Source of the DNA: Candidatus Intestinimonas stercorigallinarum
GTDB taxonomy: Bacteria > Bacillota > Clostridia > Oscillospirales > Oscillospiraceae
Assembly: GCA_019115345.1 (NCBI GenBank)
Contig: DXDV01000138.1
Location: 1 to 9,288 of the forward strand
Reading direction: 5' to 3'
Length of the DNA: 9,288 nucleotides
Positions 1-5,884 of the stretch are shown in pieces; position 1 is the first letter of the stretch; every line of letters begins with the position of its first letter. Below the pieces are notes generated by a model. It made no database searches, was not told the DNA's origin, and saw only the letters and a list, made by a program, of their open reading frames with translations. The position numbers and the translations under genes were made by a program.

Positions 1-330
1 GATGTTGGCTATGGCGCCGGCCAGGGTGATGTAGAAGAAATACTCCCGGGAGTATTGAAAGGTCTCCTCATTCACCGTTCCGCCGAACATGGCGATGATC
101 TCGGTCTGAAAGAGCAGATAGACGGCGGTCAGCACCAGGCTGGCCGCCAGGCTCATCACCACGGCGTTGCCCACGCTGCGCTTGGCGCTCTCCCGGTCGC
201 CTCGGCCCAGGCTGATGCTGACGAAGGCGCAGCAGCCGTCGCCCACCATGACCGCCACGGCCAGCGCCACCACGGTCAGCGGAAACACCACCGTATTGGC
301 GGCGTTGCCGTAGGAGCCCAGATAGCTAAG
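1..330 (-). pseudogene. MATE-family multidrug efflux transporter, fragment without N-terminus
   Basis: The minus strand encodes about 110 residues of a MATE (multidrug and toxin extrusion) transporter and runs off the left edge. Visible features are a first hydrophobic helix (NTVVFPLTVVALAVAVMVG), the small-residue segment GDGCCAFVSISLGRGD followed by an ESAKRSVGNA loop, a second helix (VVMSLAASLVLTAVYLLF), and the FGGTVNEET loop leading into FQYSREYFFYI. These match the usual order of helices 2 to 4 in MATE proteins, which export cationic drugs using Na+ or H+ gradients. The family normally has about 50 more N-terminal residues, including helix 1. Here the similarity stops near base 325-330, and the sequence beyond is coding on the opposite strand. 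The minus frame stays open further right but is not hydrophobic and not MATE-like. It is therefore either a 5'-truncated pseudogene or a product of misassembly. The divergent TetR regulator would be a typical pump regulator. Confidence 0.72.
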
Positions 331-504
331 GAAAGCGGCAAAGGACTCTCCGCCACCGACACGGCCATCCTGAAAAAGGTGGAGTCCATCATCGAGCAGG
401 AGTTCTCCTTCTCGCTGAAAATGAACGCCCAGGGAGTGGGGGCCTACATCCGGAAAAGGCTGGGGCTGGCCGACGGAAACGATCCCGTTCCCACAGAAAA
501 TTGA
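331..504 (+). pseudogene. 3' remnant of an unrecognised plus-strand gene
   Basis: The plus strand encodes a C-terminal tail of about 58 residues ending at TGA (502-504). It contains GLSATDTAILKKVESI, EQEFSFSLKMNAQGVGAYI and RKRLGLADGN. The charged, amphipathic composition looks like genuine soluble protein, whereas the minus-strand reading of the same bases does not. The frame stays open leftward to an ATG at 55, but that part is the antisense shadow of the MATE gene (His/Gly/Ala-rich, low complexity). The true N-terminal part is therefore missing and the ATG at 55 is not a credible start. I do not recognise the family. A short peptide from an internal start (ATG 421) is possible but has no good ribosome binding site. 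Confidence 0.45.
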
Positions 505-529
505 CGGGCGGCGTGATTTCAACTATAAT
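501..529 (+). promoter_or_regulatory. Sigma-70-type promoter for the TetR-family gene
   Basis: A -35 box TTGACG (501-506, five of six consensus bases) and a perfect -10 box TATAAT (524-529) are separated by 17 bp. The -35 box overlaps the stop codon of the upstream gene remnant. Transcription would start near 536, giving a leader of about 57 nt before the GTG start at 593. Confidence 0.7.
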
Positions 530-553
530 GGAGCTGAACCTACCGCTGAAATG

Positions 554-573
554 CCTTGCCCCAACAGGCAAGG
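554..573 (+). promoter_or_regulatory. Inverted repeat in the tetR leader, candidate operator
   Basis: CCTTGCC (554-560) and GGCAAGG (567-573) form a perfect 7-bp inverted repeat around the spacer CCAACA. It lies downstream of the predicted start of transcription and upstream of the ribosome binding site. That is a common place for a TetR-family autorepression operator. It could instead act as an RNA hairpin; no U-tract follows, so it is not a terminator. Confidence 0.4.
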
Positions 574-592
574 ACATGGGAGGTGAGGCGCG

Positions 593-1189
593 GTGGCGGA
601 TTCCAACATAACCAAGCGGGCTCTGGCCGGCGCGCTGCGGGAGCTCATAGAGGAAATGCCCTTCGATAAGATCAATGTGACCCATATCTGCGAAAAGTGC
701 CACATGAGCCGCAAGAGCTTTTACTATCACTTCAAGGACAAGTACGATCTGGTCAACTGGATCTTTGACACCGAGTTCATTTCATACGCCCAGGCGTATT
801 CGGGCGCCAGCCGGCTCAACGAACGGCTGGAGATCTTGGAGGATATCTGCGCCTACTTTTATGAGAACAGGAATTTCTACCGCAAGGCGCTGAAGATCAA
901 AGGGCAGAACTCCTTTTCCGAGCATCTGCGGGAGTACTGCCTGCCTTTTTTGAAGGCGCGCGTCGTCTCCCTGCTGGGCGAGGAGGCGGGAGACGATTTT
1001 ACCGTCCAATTCTTCACCGACGCGGCCCTCTGCGCCATCGAGCGGTGGATGACCGACAAGGACTGCATGCCGCCGGGGGAATTCGTGTCCAGGCTGAAGC
1101 GCATCCTGTTCAACGGCACGGCCTCCCTCCACCGGGAGATCGAGCGCTCCAAGCTTACGGAACCGCGCCGGGACGGCGAGGGCACATAG
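593..1189 (+). CDS. TetR/AcrR-family transcriptional regulator (DhaS-like)
   Basis: This encodes 198 residues with a GTG start, chosen because GGGAGGTG (578-585) lies at proper spacing and the protein begins directly with the TetR fold. The N-terminal DNA-binding domain (about residues 5-55) contains the helix-turn-helix signature FDKINVTHICEKCHMSRKSF followed by YYHFKDKYDL, where the YYHF motif is diagnostic of TetR proteins. The remaining ~140 residues resemble the TetR C-terminal domain 8 type of DhaS-like regulators (inference from length and helical pattern); this part senses a ligand that cannot be named from sequence. It has its own promoter (501-529), a possible operator (554-573) and an intrinsic terminator immediately after the stop, so it is monocistronic. 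The MATE pump fragment on the opposite strand is an obvious candidate target, but the intervening junction makes the pairing uncertain. Confidence 0.88.
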   Translation: MADSNITKRALAGALRELIEEMPFDKINVTHICEKCHMSRKSFYYHFKDKYDLVNWIFDTEFISYAQAYSGASRLNERLEILEDICAYFYENRNFYRKALKIKGQNSFSEHLREYCLPFLKARVVSLLGEEAGDDFTVQFFTDAALCAIERWMTDKDCMPPGEFVSRLKRILFNGTASLHREIERSKLTEPRRDGEGT

Positions 1190-1218
1190 AAGCCTCTCCC
1201 CCAGGGAGAGGCTTTTTT
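1190..1218 (+). terminator. Intrinsic terminator after the TetR-family gene
   Basis: GCCTCTCCC (1192-1200) pairs perfectly with GGGAGAGGC (1204-1212) across the trinucleotide CCA, and two A-T pairs extend the stem. Six T follow (1213-1218). It begins right at the tetR stop codon. The convergent patatin gene ends at 1228; the same hairpin lies just beyond its stop, but on that strand the T-tract is poor. Confidence 0.9.
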
Positions 1219-1227
1219 GCGCCCTTT

Positions 1228-2085
1228 TCACGGCCGCGTATGGAGGAATTCCGGGACCTTGGCCCCGTCCCGGTAGCCCTTCTGATACAGCGCGCGGAGC
1301 GCCCCAGCGTCCCGGCACAGCGTCTGCACGCCGCAGGTGTCGTCCGGAGCCACGATCAGCACCCTGCCCTCCGCCGCCAGCCTGCGCGCCAGGGCCACCC
1401 CCTCGTTATACCGCCTCGCCCGCTGCTCCAGCCGTTTGGCCGCCAGCGGGTATTTTTTGCGGATGCGCCTTGCCAGCTTTTGGTCCCGGTCGGGGGTCCG
1501 GACGGTGTCCTCCGGCAGCGTCAGCAGCAGGACCGCCCGGTCACAGCCCAGCTCGAGCGCCTTTTGGATGGGGATGGTGTCGGAGAGCGCGCCGTCGTAG
1601 TAGAGGGTGTCCCCCACGGCATAGGGGCGGCAGACAAAGGGAATGGCGCAGGAGGCCTTCAGCACGCTGTAATCATCCTGGGCCAGGTCCTCCAGGCCAA
1701 AGTACCTGGCCCTTCCGGTCTCCGCCTCGGTGGCCACGGCGCAAAACTTCATGGGGCTCCGTTTCGCGGCGGCGTAATCCAGGGGATTTTCGCCGCCGGA
1801 ATTGCTCAGGGTGCCGTAGACGTAGTCCAGGTCCAGAAAGGACCGTTTGAAGAGAAAATTCCGGATGTCGGCGTATTCCTTCCGCAGGCCGTATCCCGAA
1901 TAGAACTGGAAATTGCGCCCCCGCTGGCCCGCCGCGTAGGAGATGAGGTTGGCGCTCCCGGCGGAGACGCCGACCCCCACGTCGAACTGGAGCCGATGGT
2001 CCATGCAGTAGTCCAGCACGCCGGAGGCGTAGATGCCCCGATAGCCGCCGCCCACGTCCACGATGCCGATGGTTTCGCCGCTCAT
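1228..2085 (-). CDS. Patatin-like phospholipase family protein
   Basis: This encodes 285 residues of a patatin-like serine acyl hydrolase, of the compact bacterial COG4667/YjjU-like kind. All active-site elements are visible: the glycine-rich oxyanion loop GGGYRG (residues 12-17), the nucleophile elbow GVSAG with Ser41 (39-43), and the catalytic Asp164 in DGA (164-166) of YYDGALSDTIPI. Members hydrolyse acyl esters of lipids; the natural substrate is unknown. No signal peptide or membrane segment is seen, so it is probably cytosolic. The C-terminus (about 190-285) is Arg/Lys-rich, with RDQKLARRIRKKYPLAAKRL. The ATG at 2085 was chosen because AAAGGGAG lies at correct spacing and the motif-bearing domain begins at once; the frame is open further upstream but that part overlaps the preceding gene and is a shadow. 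It lies 44 bp downstream of the uncharacterised gene ending at 2130, likely in one transcript. Confidence 0.9.
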   Translation of the reverse strand: MSGETIGIVDVGGGYRGIYASGVLDYCMDHRLQFDVGVGVSAGSANLISYAAGQRGRNFQFYSGYGLRKEYADIRNFLFKRSFLDLDYVYGTLSNSGGENPLDYAAAKRSPMKFCAVATEAETGRARYFGLEDLAQDDYSVLKASCAIPFVCRPYAVGDTLYYDGALSDTIPIQKALELGCDRAVLLLTLPEDTVRTPDRDQKLARRIRKKYPLAAKRLEQRARRYNEGVALARRLAAEGRVLIVAPDDTCGVQTLCRDAGALRALYQKGYRDGAKVPEFLHTRP

Positions 2086-2129
2086 GCGTTCACTCCCTTT
2101 TTTCGGAAAGGCGGCCGTCAGGAGATCGG

Positions 2130-3098
2130 TCAGCCCGCTCTCAAACAGGTTGTTGTGAGCCGGCGGCCCCACTCCCGTATGGTCCCGTCCCTGTCGAAGC
2201 AGGCGGCGCAGGCGTCGTCGGAGATGACGGTGTCCACCTTGCAGTTGTCGCCCTGCGCCTCCCAGAGGGCGGTGCGGTAGGTCTGCTCCATCCGCGCCTG
2301 CTCCACCGCCTGATGGGCCAGGCGCTGCACCGGGGCGGGACAATCCGGCTCCGGCAGCAAAATGGTGAAGATGGGGGAGAGCTGCTGAGCGCCGTCAAAG
2401 AGTTTGCCGTTGAGGATGGCTTCGGTGTCCTTCTGGCCATACTGATACCAGACGGAGCAGAGCAGCCCCTTCTTCCGCAGCGCGGCGCAGGCGTCCGCCG
2501 CGCCCTCCCCGTATCTGACCGCCGCCATCAGGTTGTTGACCTCGGCCGCGCCGTCCAAAAAGGCCGGGGTCACGTCCCCGGGCGCGCAGAACAGGAAGAA
2601 GGCGCTGTCCGGATGCTTCTTCACCAGGGGGAGCGCCAACGCGGGCCGCTCCCCGGCCAGAAGCGTCCAGACGAACACGCCCAGAGCCTCTCCCTCCCGG
2701 ATCAGGGCGTGGTACCTCGGCCCGGTCCGGTCGAGCCCCTCTGTGTCGAGCTCCAGGAGGATGGTCCAGGGGATGTTGCATCCCAGCCTCTTTTCGTTTT
2801 CCCGGATGCGCTGGGCGCCGGCCGTACAGCCGTTGTAGCCCAGATTCATGCCGAAGGTGTACAGCCGGTCCAGATCCGCCCAGGCCACCGTGTCCCGCAC
2901 CAGGGCGTAGTAGCCGCTGTCCTCCTTCTGGAGCATGGTCTGCGCCGCGCCAAAGAAGTGCTGCTGAAACCTCCCCCTGGAGAATTGCAGGGCCATATCC
3001 ACCAGGTTGCGGGTATTGCGCTCCGGGCTTTCCCGGATCTCCTTGAGCATCCTTTTCACAAAGGTCCCCACCAGGATCCTGGACATCGTCTCTTCCAT
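2130..3098 (-). CDS. Uncharacterised conserved-looking protein, 322 aa
   Basis: The function is not recognised. ATG 3098 is preferred over a GTG at 3116 because the latter sits inside the ribosome binding site GGGAGGAG. The N-terminus is basic and helical (MSRILVGTFVKRMLKEIRES), followed by a glutamine/phenylalanine-rich segment. The middle alternates short hydrophobic strands (PWTILLELD, GVFVWTLLAG, SAFFLFCAPGD, LLCSVWYQYG, PIFTILLPEPD) with amphipathic helices, which suggests a beta/alpha barrel-like fold (inference). There are about ten cysteines, including a C-terminal DNC-x9-ACAAC cluster, but no CxxxCxxC motif of a canonical radical SAM enzyme. There is no signal peptide or membrane segment. 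It is probably the first gene of a two-gene unit with the patatin-like lipase 44 bp downstream. A degenerate radical-SAM/SPASM-like protein is one idea, held weakly. Confidence 0.8.
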   Translation of the reverse strand: MEETMSRILVGTFVKRMLKEIRESPERNTRNLVDMALQFSRGRFQQHFFGAAQTMLQKEDSGYYALVRDTVAWADLDRLYTFGMNLGYNGCTAGAQRIRENEKRLGCNIPWTILLELDTEGLDRTGPRYHALIREGEALGVFVWTLLAGERPALALPLVKKHPDSAFFLFCAPGDVTPAFLDGAAEVNNLMAAVRYGEGAADACAALRKKGLLCSVWYQYGQKDTEAILNGKLFDGAQQLSPIFTILLPEPDCPAPVQRLAHQAVEQARMEQTYRTALWEAQGDNCKVDTVISDDACAACFDRDGTIREWGRRLTTTCLRAG

Positions 3099-3137
3099 CG
3101 GTCTTACTCCTCCCACGGCACAGGGATTCTACTTGAG

Positions 3138-3166
3138 ATCATAGTCCCGCCGCCGGGTCCGGGCAA
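3138..3166 (-). promoter_or_regulatory. Candidate promoter for the uncharacterised protein-patatin pair
   Basis: On the minus strand, TTGCCC (3161-3166) and TATGAT (3138-3143) are separated by 17 bp, with four and five consensus matches respectively. The predicted start lies about 33 nt upstream of the ATG at 3098. The fit is moderate and no other good candidate was found in the divergent intergenic region. Confidence 0.4.
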
Positions 3167-3294
3167 GGGACAATTTTCTCCCTGTGCTCAAAAAGGTGAC
3201 AAAATCGCGGATATGTCATCCTTTCGGACGGGCGTCCCCTTCTGTCCGGAGACTTCCGGCGGGAAACCCCTTATACTTTGCGCAGAGAAGCCGC

Positions 3295-3325
3295 GCGCGG
3301 GGCAGGCCGCGCTCCCGCCCCGCGC
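3295..3325 (+). promoter_or_regulatory. GC-rich stem-loop upstream of the DUF308 gene
   Basis: GCGCGGGGC (3295-3303) pairs perfectly with GCCCCGCGC (3317-3325) around a 13-nt loop, ending 9 nt before the AAAGGA ribosome binding site (3335-3340). A TATACT -10-like box lies at 3272-3277 without a convincing -35 partner; if used, this stem would be near the very 5' end of the mRNA, where it could stabilise the transcript or affect translation. Its role is inferred only from position. Confidence 0.35.
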
Positions 3326-3349
3326 AGACAAAAGAAAGGATGTTGAACT

Positions 3350-3883
3350 ATGGGGAAAATAAGCCGGAATTCCGGCAATCTCATCATGTGCATCGGGGAG
3401 ATCGTCATCGGCGTTCTCCTGCTGATCGATCCGACGGGCTTTACCAGCGGCATCATCATCCTGCTGGGCGTCCTGCTGGCGGCGGCCGGCATCAAGAGCG
3501 TCGTCGGCTATTTCCGGACGGACCCCGAGACCGCCGCCCAACAGAGCGCCCTGGCAAAGGGCCTCTTTCTGGCGGGTGCGGGGCTGTTCTGCGTCTTTCG
3601 CTCCGACTGGTTCATCGCCGCCTTCCCGCTGCTGACCGTGTTTTACGGCGTGCTGATCCTCCTCTCCGGCATCAGCAAGGTGCAGTGGGCCGTCGATCTC
3701 TTCCGCCTGAAGCAGCCGTACTGGTATGTCACGCTGATCGGGGCCGTCCTGTCCCTGGCCTTCGGGGCCATCGTCCTCGTCAACCCCTTCGCGTCCACGG
3801 CGGCGCTGTGGGTCTTTATCGCCGTCTCCCTCATTGTGGAGGCCGTCGCGGACATCCTGTCGTTCTTCCTGGGACGGAGGTGA
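3350..3883 (+). CDS. DUF308/HdeD-family small integral membrane protein
   Basis: This encodes 177 residues that are almost entirely hydrophobic. About six transmembrane helices can be traced: residues ~12-27 (IMCIGEIVIGVLLLID), ~32-50, ~70-85, ~87-107 (AAFPLLTVFYGVLILLSGI), ~125-145 (VTLIGAVLSLAFGAIVLVNP) and ~150-172. This fits the DUF308 (HdeD-type) architecture, a repeated two-to-three-helix unit in proteins of about 180 aa. HdeD of E. coli is linked to acid resistance at high cell density; most DUF308 proteins have no known activity, so no function is assigned here. The start is supported by AAAGGA nine bases upstream. It is transcribed divergently from the gene starting at 3098 and convergently with the maoC operon, from which a strong hairpin separates it. 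Confidence 0.85.
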   Translation: MGKISRNSGNLIMCIGEIVIGVLLLIDPTGFTSGIIILLGVLLAAAGIKSVVGYFRTDPETAAQQSALAKGLFLAGAGLFCVFRSDWFIAAFPLLTVFYGVLILLSGISKVQWAVDLFRLKQPYWYVTLIGAVLSLAFGAIVLVNPFASTAALWVFIAVSLIVEAVADILSFFLGRR

Positions 3884-3900
3884 CGCGCCCAGGCCAAAGC

Positions 3901-3946
3901 GCCGCGAGGCCCCGGATGTGCCGACGCACATCCGGGGCCTCGCGGC
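3901..3946. terminator. Long perfect hairpin between convergent genes, likely bidirectional terminator
   Basis: The 20-nt arms (3901-3920 and 3927-3946) are perfectly complementary, and an additional C-G pair closes a CGAC tetraloop. It lies 17 bp after the DUF308 stop and 38 bp beyond the maoC stop, so it can end transcripts from both sides. The following T-run is short (TGTTGG on plus), which is unusual for an intrinsic terminator; the stem length may compensate or the element may be a dispersed palindrome. Confidence 0.6.
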
Positions 3947-3984
3947 TGTTGGTATGGAGGGGAACGATTCCCAAACTGGGAAGC

Positions 3985-4395
3985 TTAGTTCTTGGGGGGC
4001 ATCACGGTGGCCATGCCTTTGATGACCACGTCGCCATTCTGGTTGGTGCAGATGGTCTCCAGCTTGACGATGTTCTTCTCAGCCATGATCTCGCTCACGG
4101 TGCAGGTGGCGGTGACGGTGTCGCCGAAACGCACGGGCTTGGTGAACTTGAGCTCCTGGCCCAGGTAGATGGTTCCGGGGCCGGGCAGCTTCATGGCCAG
4201 GACGGCGGAGATGAAGCCTGCGGAGAGGATGCCGTGGGCGATACGGCCGCCGAACATGGTCTTGCTGGAGGCATCCTCGTTCACGTGAGCGGGGTTGAGA
4301 TCGCCGGTGATGCCGGCAAACAGATAGACGTCGGTCTCCGTGACAGTCTTGGACATGCTGGCGGAATCACCGATCTTCAGTTCCTGAATGGTCAT
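3985..4395 (-). CDS. MaoC/PhaJ-like (R)-specific enoyl-CoA hydratase / 3-hydroxyacyl-CoA dehydratase
   Basis: This encodes 136 residues, the length of single-domain PhaJ-type hydratases (about 134 aa), which interconvert (R)-3-hydroxyacyl-CoA and trans-2-enoyl-CoA. The hydratase-2 motif is intact: AGITGDLNPAHVNED carries the catalytic Asp32 and His37 at the same five-residue separation as Asp31/His36 of the Aeromonas enzyme. FGGRIAHGILSAG and the hot-dog strand LGQELKFTKPVRFGDTV follow. The enzyme should be a cytosolic dimer. ATG 4395 is chosen because AAGGAG sits about 10 nt upstream; a TTG three codons earlier would be only 1 nt from the Shine-Dalgarno. It is the last gene of the operon, 86 bp after the permease. 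Next to a CoA-transferase it would dehydrate the newly formed hydroxyacyl-CoA, most simply (R)-3-hydroxybutyryl-CoA to crotonyl-CoA (inference). Other acyl chain lengths cannot be excluded. Confidence 0.9.
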   Translation of the reverse strand: MTIQELKIGDSASMSKTVTETDVYLFAGITGDLNPAHVNEDASSKTMFGGRIAHGILSAGFISAVLAMKLPGPGTIYLGQELKFTKPVRFGDTVTATCTVSEIMAEKNIVKLETICTNQNGDVVIKGMATVMPPKN

Positions 4396-4481
4396 TGGCT
4401 GCAAACTCCTTCCATTTTGTCATACGCTATGTCGAAGCCGTGGATGGGCGGCTGGACACAGCCCGGACAAGTGATCGCGAA

Positions 4482-5819
4482 TCAGATGAACATGCCCCAG
4501 ATAAGAGCCAGCACCAGGGAAGCTATCAGGGGGATGATGCAGGTGGTGACGCAGATGTCCATGTAGGACTCCTTGTGGGTGCAGTTGGACACGGCCAGCA
4601 GGGTCAGGACGGCGCCGTTGTGGGGCAGGGTGTCCAGACCGCCGGAGGAGATGGAGGCGATACGGTGCAGGGACTCCAGGGTGCTGGTGTTGCCAGCGGC
4701 CATCTCGGCGTACTGGGGACCCAGGGCCTCCAGGGCGATGGACATACCGCCGGAAGCGGAACCGGTGGCGCCGGCCAGCAGGTTGACGGCCACAGCCTCG
4801 GAGAAGAGGATGGAACCGGGCATGTTCAGGGCGATGTTGGTCAGCACGGCGAAGCCGGGGACCACCTTGACCACGGAGCCGAAGCCCACGGCGCAGGCGG
4901 TGTTCATGATGGCGCCCATGGAGCCGTTGGCGCCCTCGTTGATGGCGGGCATGAGGATCTTGGCCTGGTTCAGGTTCATGAGGCAGCACACCAGGATGCC
5001 GCAGACCAGGGCGATGACGATGGCGTAGTTGGAGGCCAGGGTGATGCCGGTGGCGTTCTCCAGCAGGACGGGGAACAGGTTGAGCATCAGCACCACGACG
5101 ATCAGGGGCACCAGGCCGCTGAGCCAGTGCCAGGAGGGCATAGCGCTCTCGTCATACTCGATCTCCTTGTGCTTGGGGTCGGCCACGAAGTGCAGGCCCT
5201 TCTTGCGGGCCTGGCTGGCGCGCCACTCAAGGTAGGCATAGGCGGGGACGAACATCACGACGCAGGCCACGATGGAGAGCAGGGGGGCGGCCATGGTGGT
5301 GGTGCCGTAGTAAGAGGTGGGGATCAGGTTCTGGATCTGGGGGCTGCCGGGGATGGCGGTCATGGTGATACCAAAGGCGCCGGTGGCGATGGCGCCGGGC
5401 AGCAGGGTCCGGGGCAGGTCGGCCGCACGGTAGATGGAGTAGCCCATGGGGTAGATAACGAACACCACGACGAACAGGGAGATGCCGCCGTAGGTCATCA
5501 GCAGGCAGGGCAGCACCACGGCCAGCACGGCGAACTTGGAGCCGATGAGCTTCACCAGGGCGTTGCCCAGGCTGCGGGCGGAACCGGTCATATCCATGAC
5601 CTTGCCGTAGACGGCGCCCAGGAAGAAGGGCGGGAACCACTGGAATACGTAGTCGGCCATGCCCTTCATGTAGTCGCCGATGTAGGCGTCCAGCACGTTG
5701 TAGCCGCTGAGCACAGCCACCACCACGGCGCAGACGGGGGCGACCCAGATGATGGAGAAGCCCTTGTAGGCCAGGAACATCAGCAGCACCAGGCCCAGAA
5801 TGATGCCAAACAGGCTCAT
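4482..5819 (-). CDS. GntP-family permease, resembling D-beta-hydroxybutyrate permeases
   Basis: This encodes 445 residues of a polytopic inner-membrane carrier of the gluconate:H+ symporter (GntP) family, with about 12 hydrophobic segments. The conserved regions are LTYGG-type LLMTYGGISLFVVVFVIYP (about 108-126), the loop ITMTAIPGSPQIQNLIPTS and YYGTTTMAAP, and the C-terminal GSASGGMSIALEAL and ISSGGLDTLPHNGAV. From memory of the family, the PGSPQIQN-IPT-GTTT block and the LAYKGFSIIWVAP N-terminus are closer to beta-hydroxybutyrate permeases of the GntP family than to true gluconate carriers. The substrate is therefore inferred to be a short-chain hydroxy acid. The start has GAGGAGG at good spacing. 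It lies 65 bp after the CoA-transferase gene and 86 bp before the maoC-like gene, all in one direction, so import and activation of the same acid are probably coupled. Gluconate, glycerate or lactate remain alternatives. Confidence 0.9.
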   Translation of the reverse strand: MSLFGIILGLVLLMFLAYKGFSIIWVAPVCAVVVAVLSGYNVLDAYIGDYMKGMADYVFQWFPPFFLGAVYGKVMDMTGSARSLGNALVKLIGSKFAVLAVVLPCLLMTYGGISLFVVVFVIYPMGYSIYRAADLPRTLLPGAIATGAFGITMTAIPGSPQIQNLIPTSYYGTTTMAAPLLSIVACVVMFVPAYAYLEWRASQARKKGLHFVADPKHKEIEYDESAMPSWHWLSGLVPLIVVVLMLNLFPVLLENATGITLASNYAIVIALVCGILVCCLMNLNQAKILMPAINEGANGSMGAIMNTACAVGFGSVVKVVPGFAVLTNIALNMPGSILFSEAVAVNLLAGATGSASGGMSIALEALGPQYAEMAAGNTSTLESLHRIASISSGGLDTLPHNGAVLTLLAVSNCTHKESYMDICVTTCIIPLIASLVLALIWGMFI

Positions 5820-5884
5820 GTAATTTTACCTCCTCAACACTTCTTTATATCTTCTCTTCTCAAAAAACGCGGGGATCGGTTTTC

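Noticed and set aside
55..504. Open frame of 149 codons on plus starting at ATG 55
   Set aside because: The first ~90 codons are the antisense of MATE coding sequence and are His/Gly/Ala-rich. Only the last ~58 codons look like real protein, so they are listed as a gene remnant.
1045..2280. 411-codon open frame on plus
   Set aside because: It overlaps the tetR gene and is antisense to the patatin gene, which has intact catalytic motifs. No ribosome binding site or recognisable domain.
3197..3218. TGACA-N12-TGTCA inverted repeat in the divergent 3117-3349 region
   Set aside because: The arms are only 5 bp, and it is not placed clearly relative to either promoter; too weak to call an operator.
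3184..4566. 460-codon open frame on plus
   Set aside because: It overlaps the DUF308 gene in another frame, crosses the 20-bp hairpin and is then antisense to the maoC-like gene. No domain.
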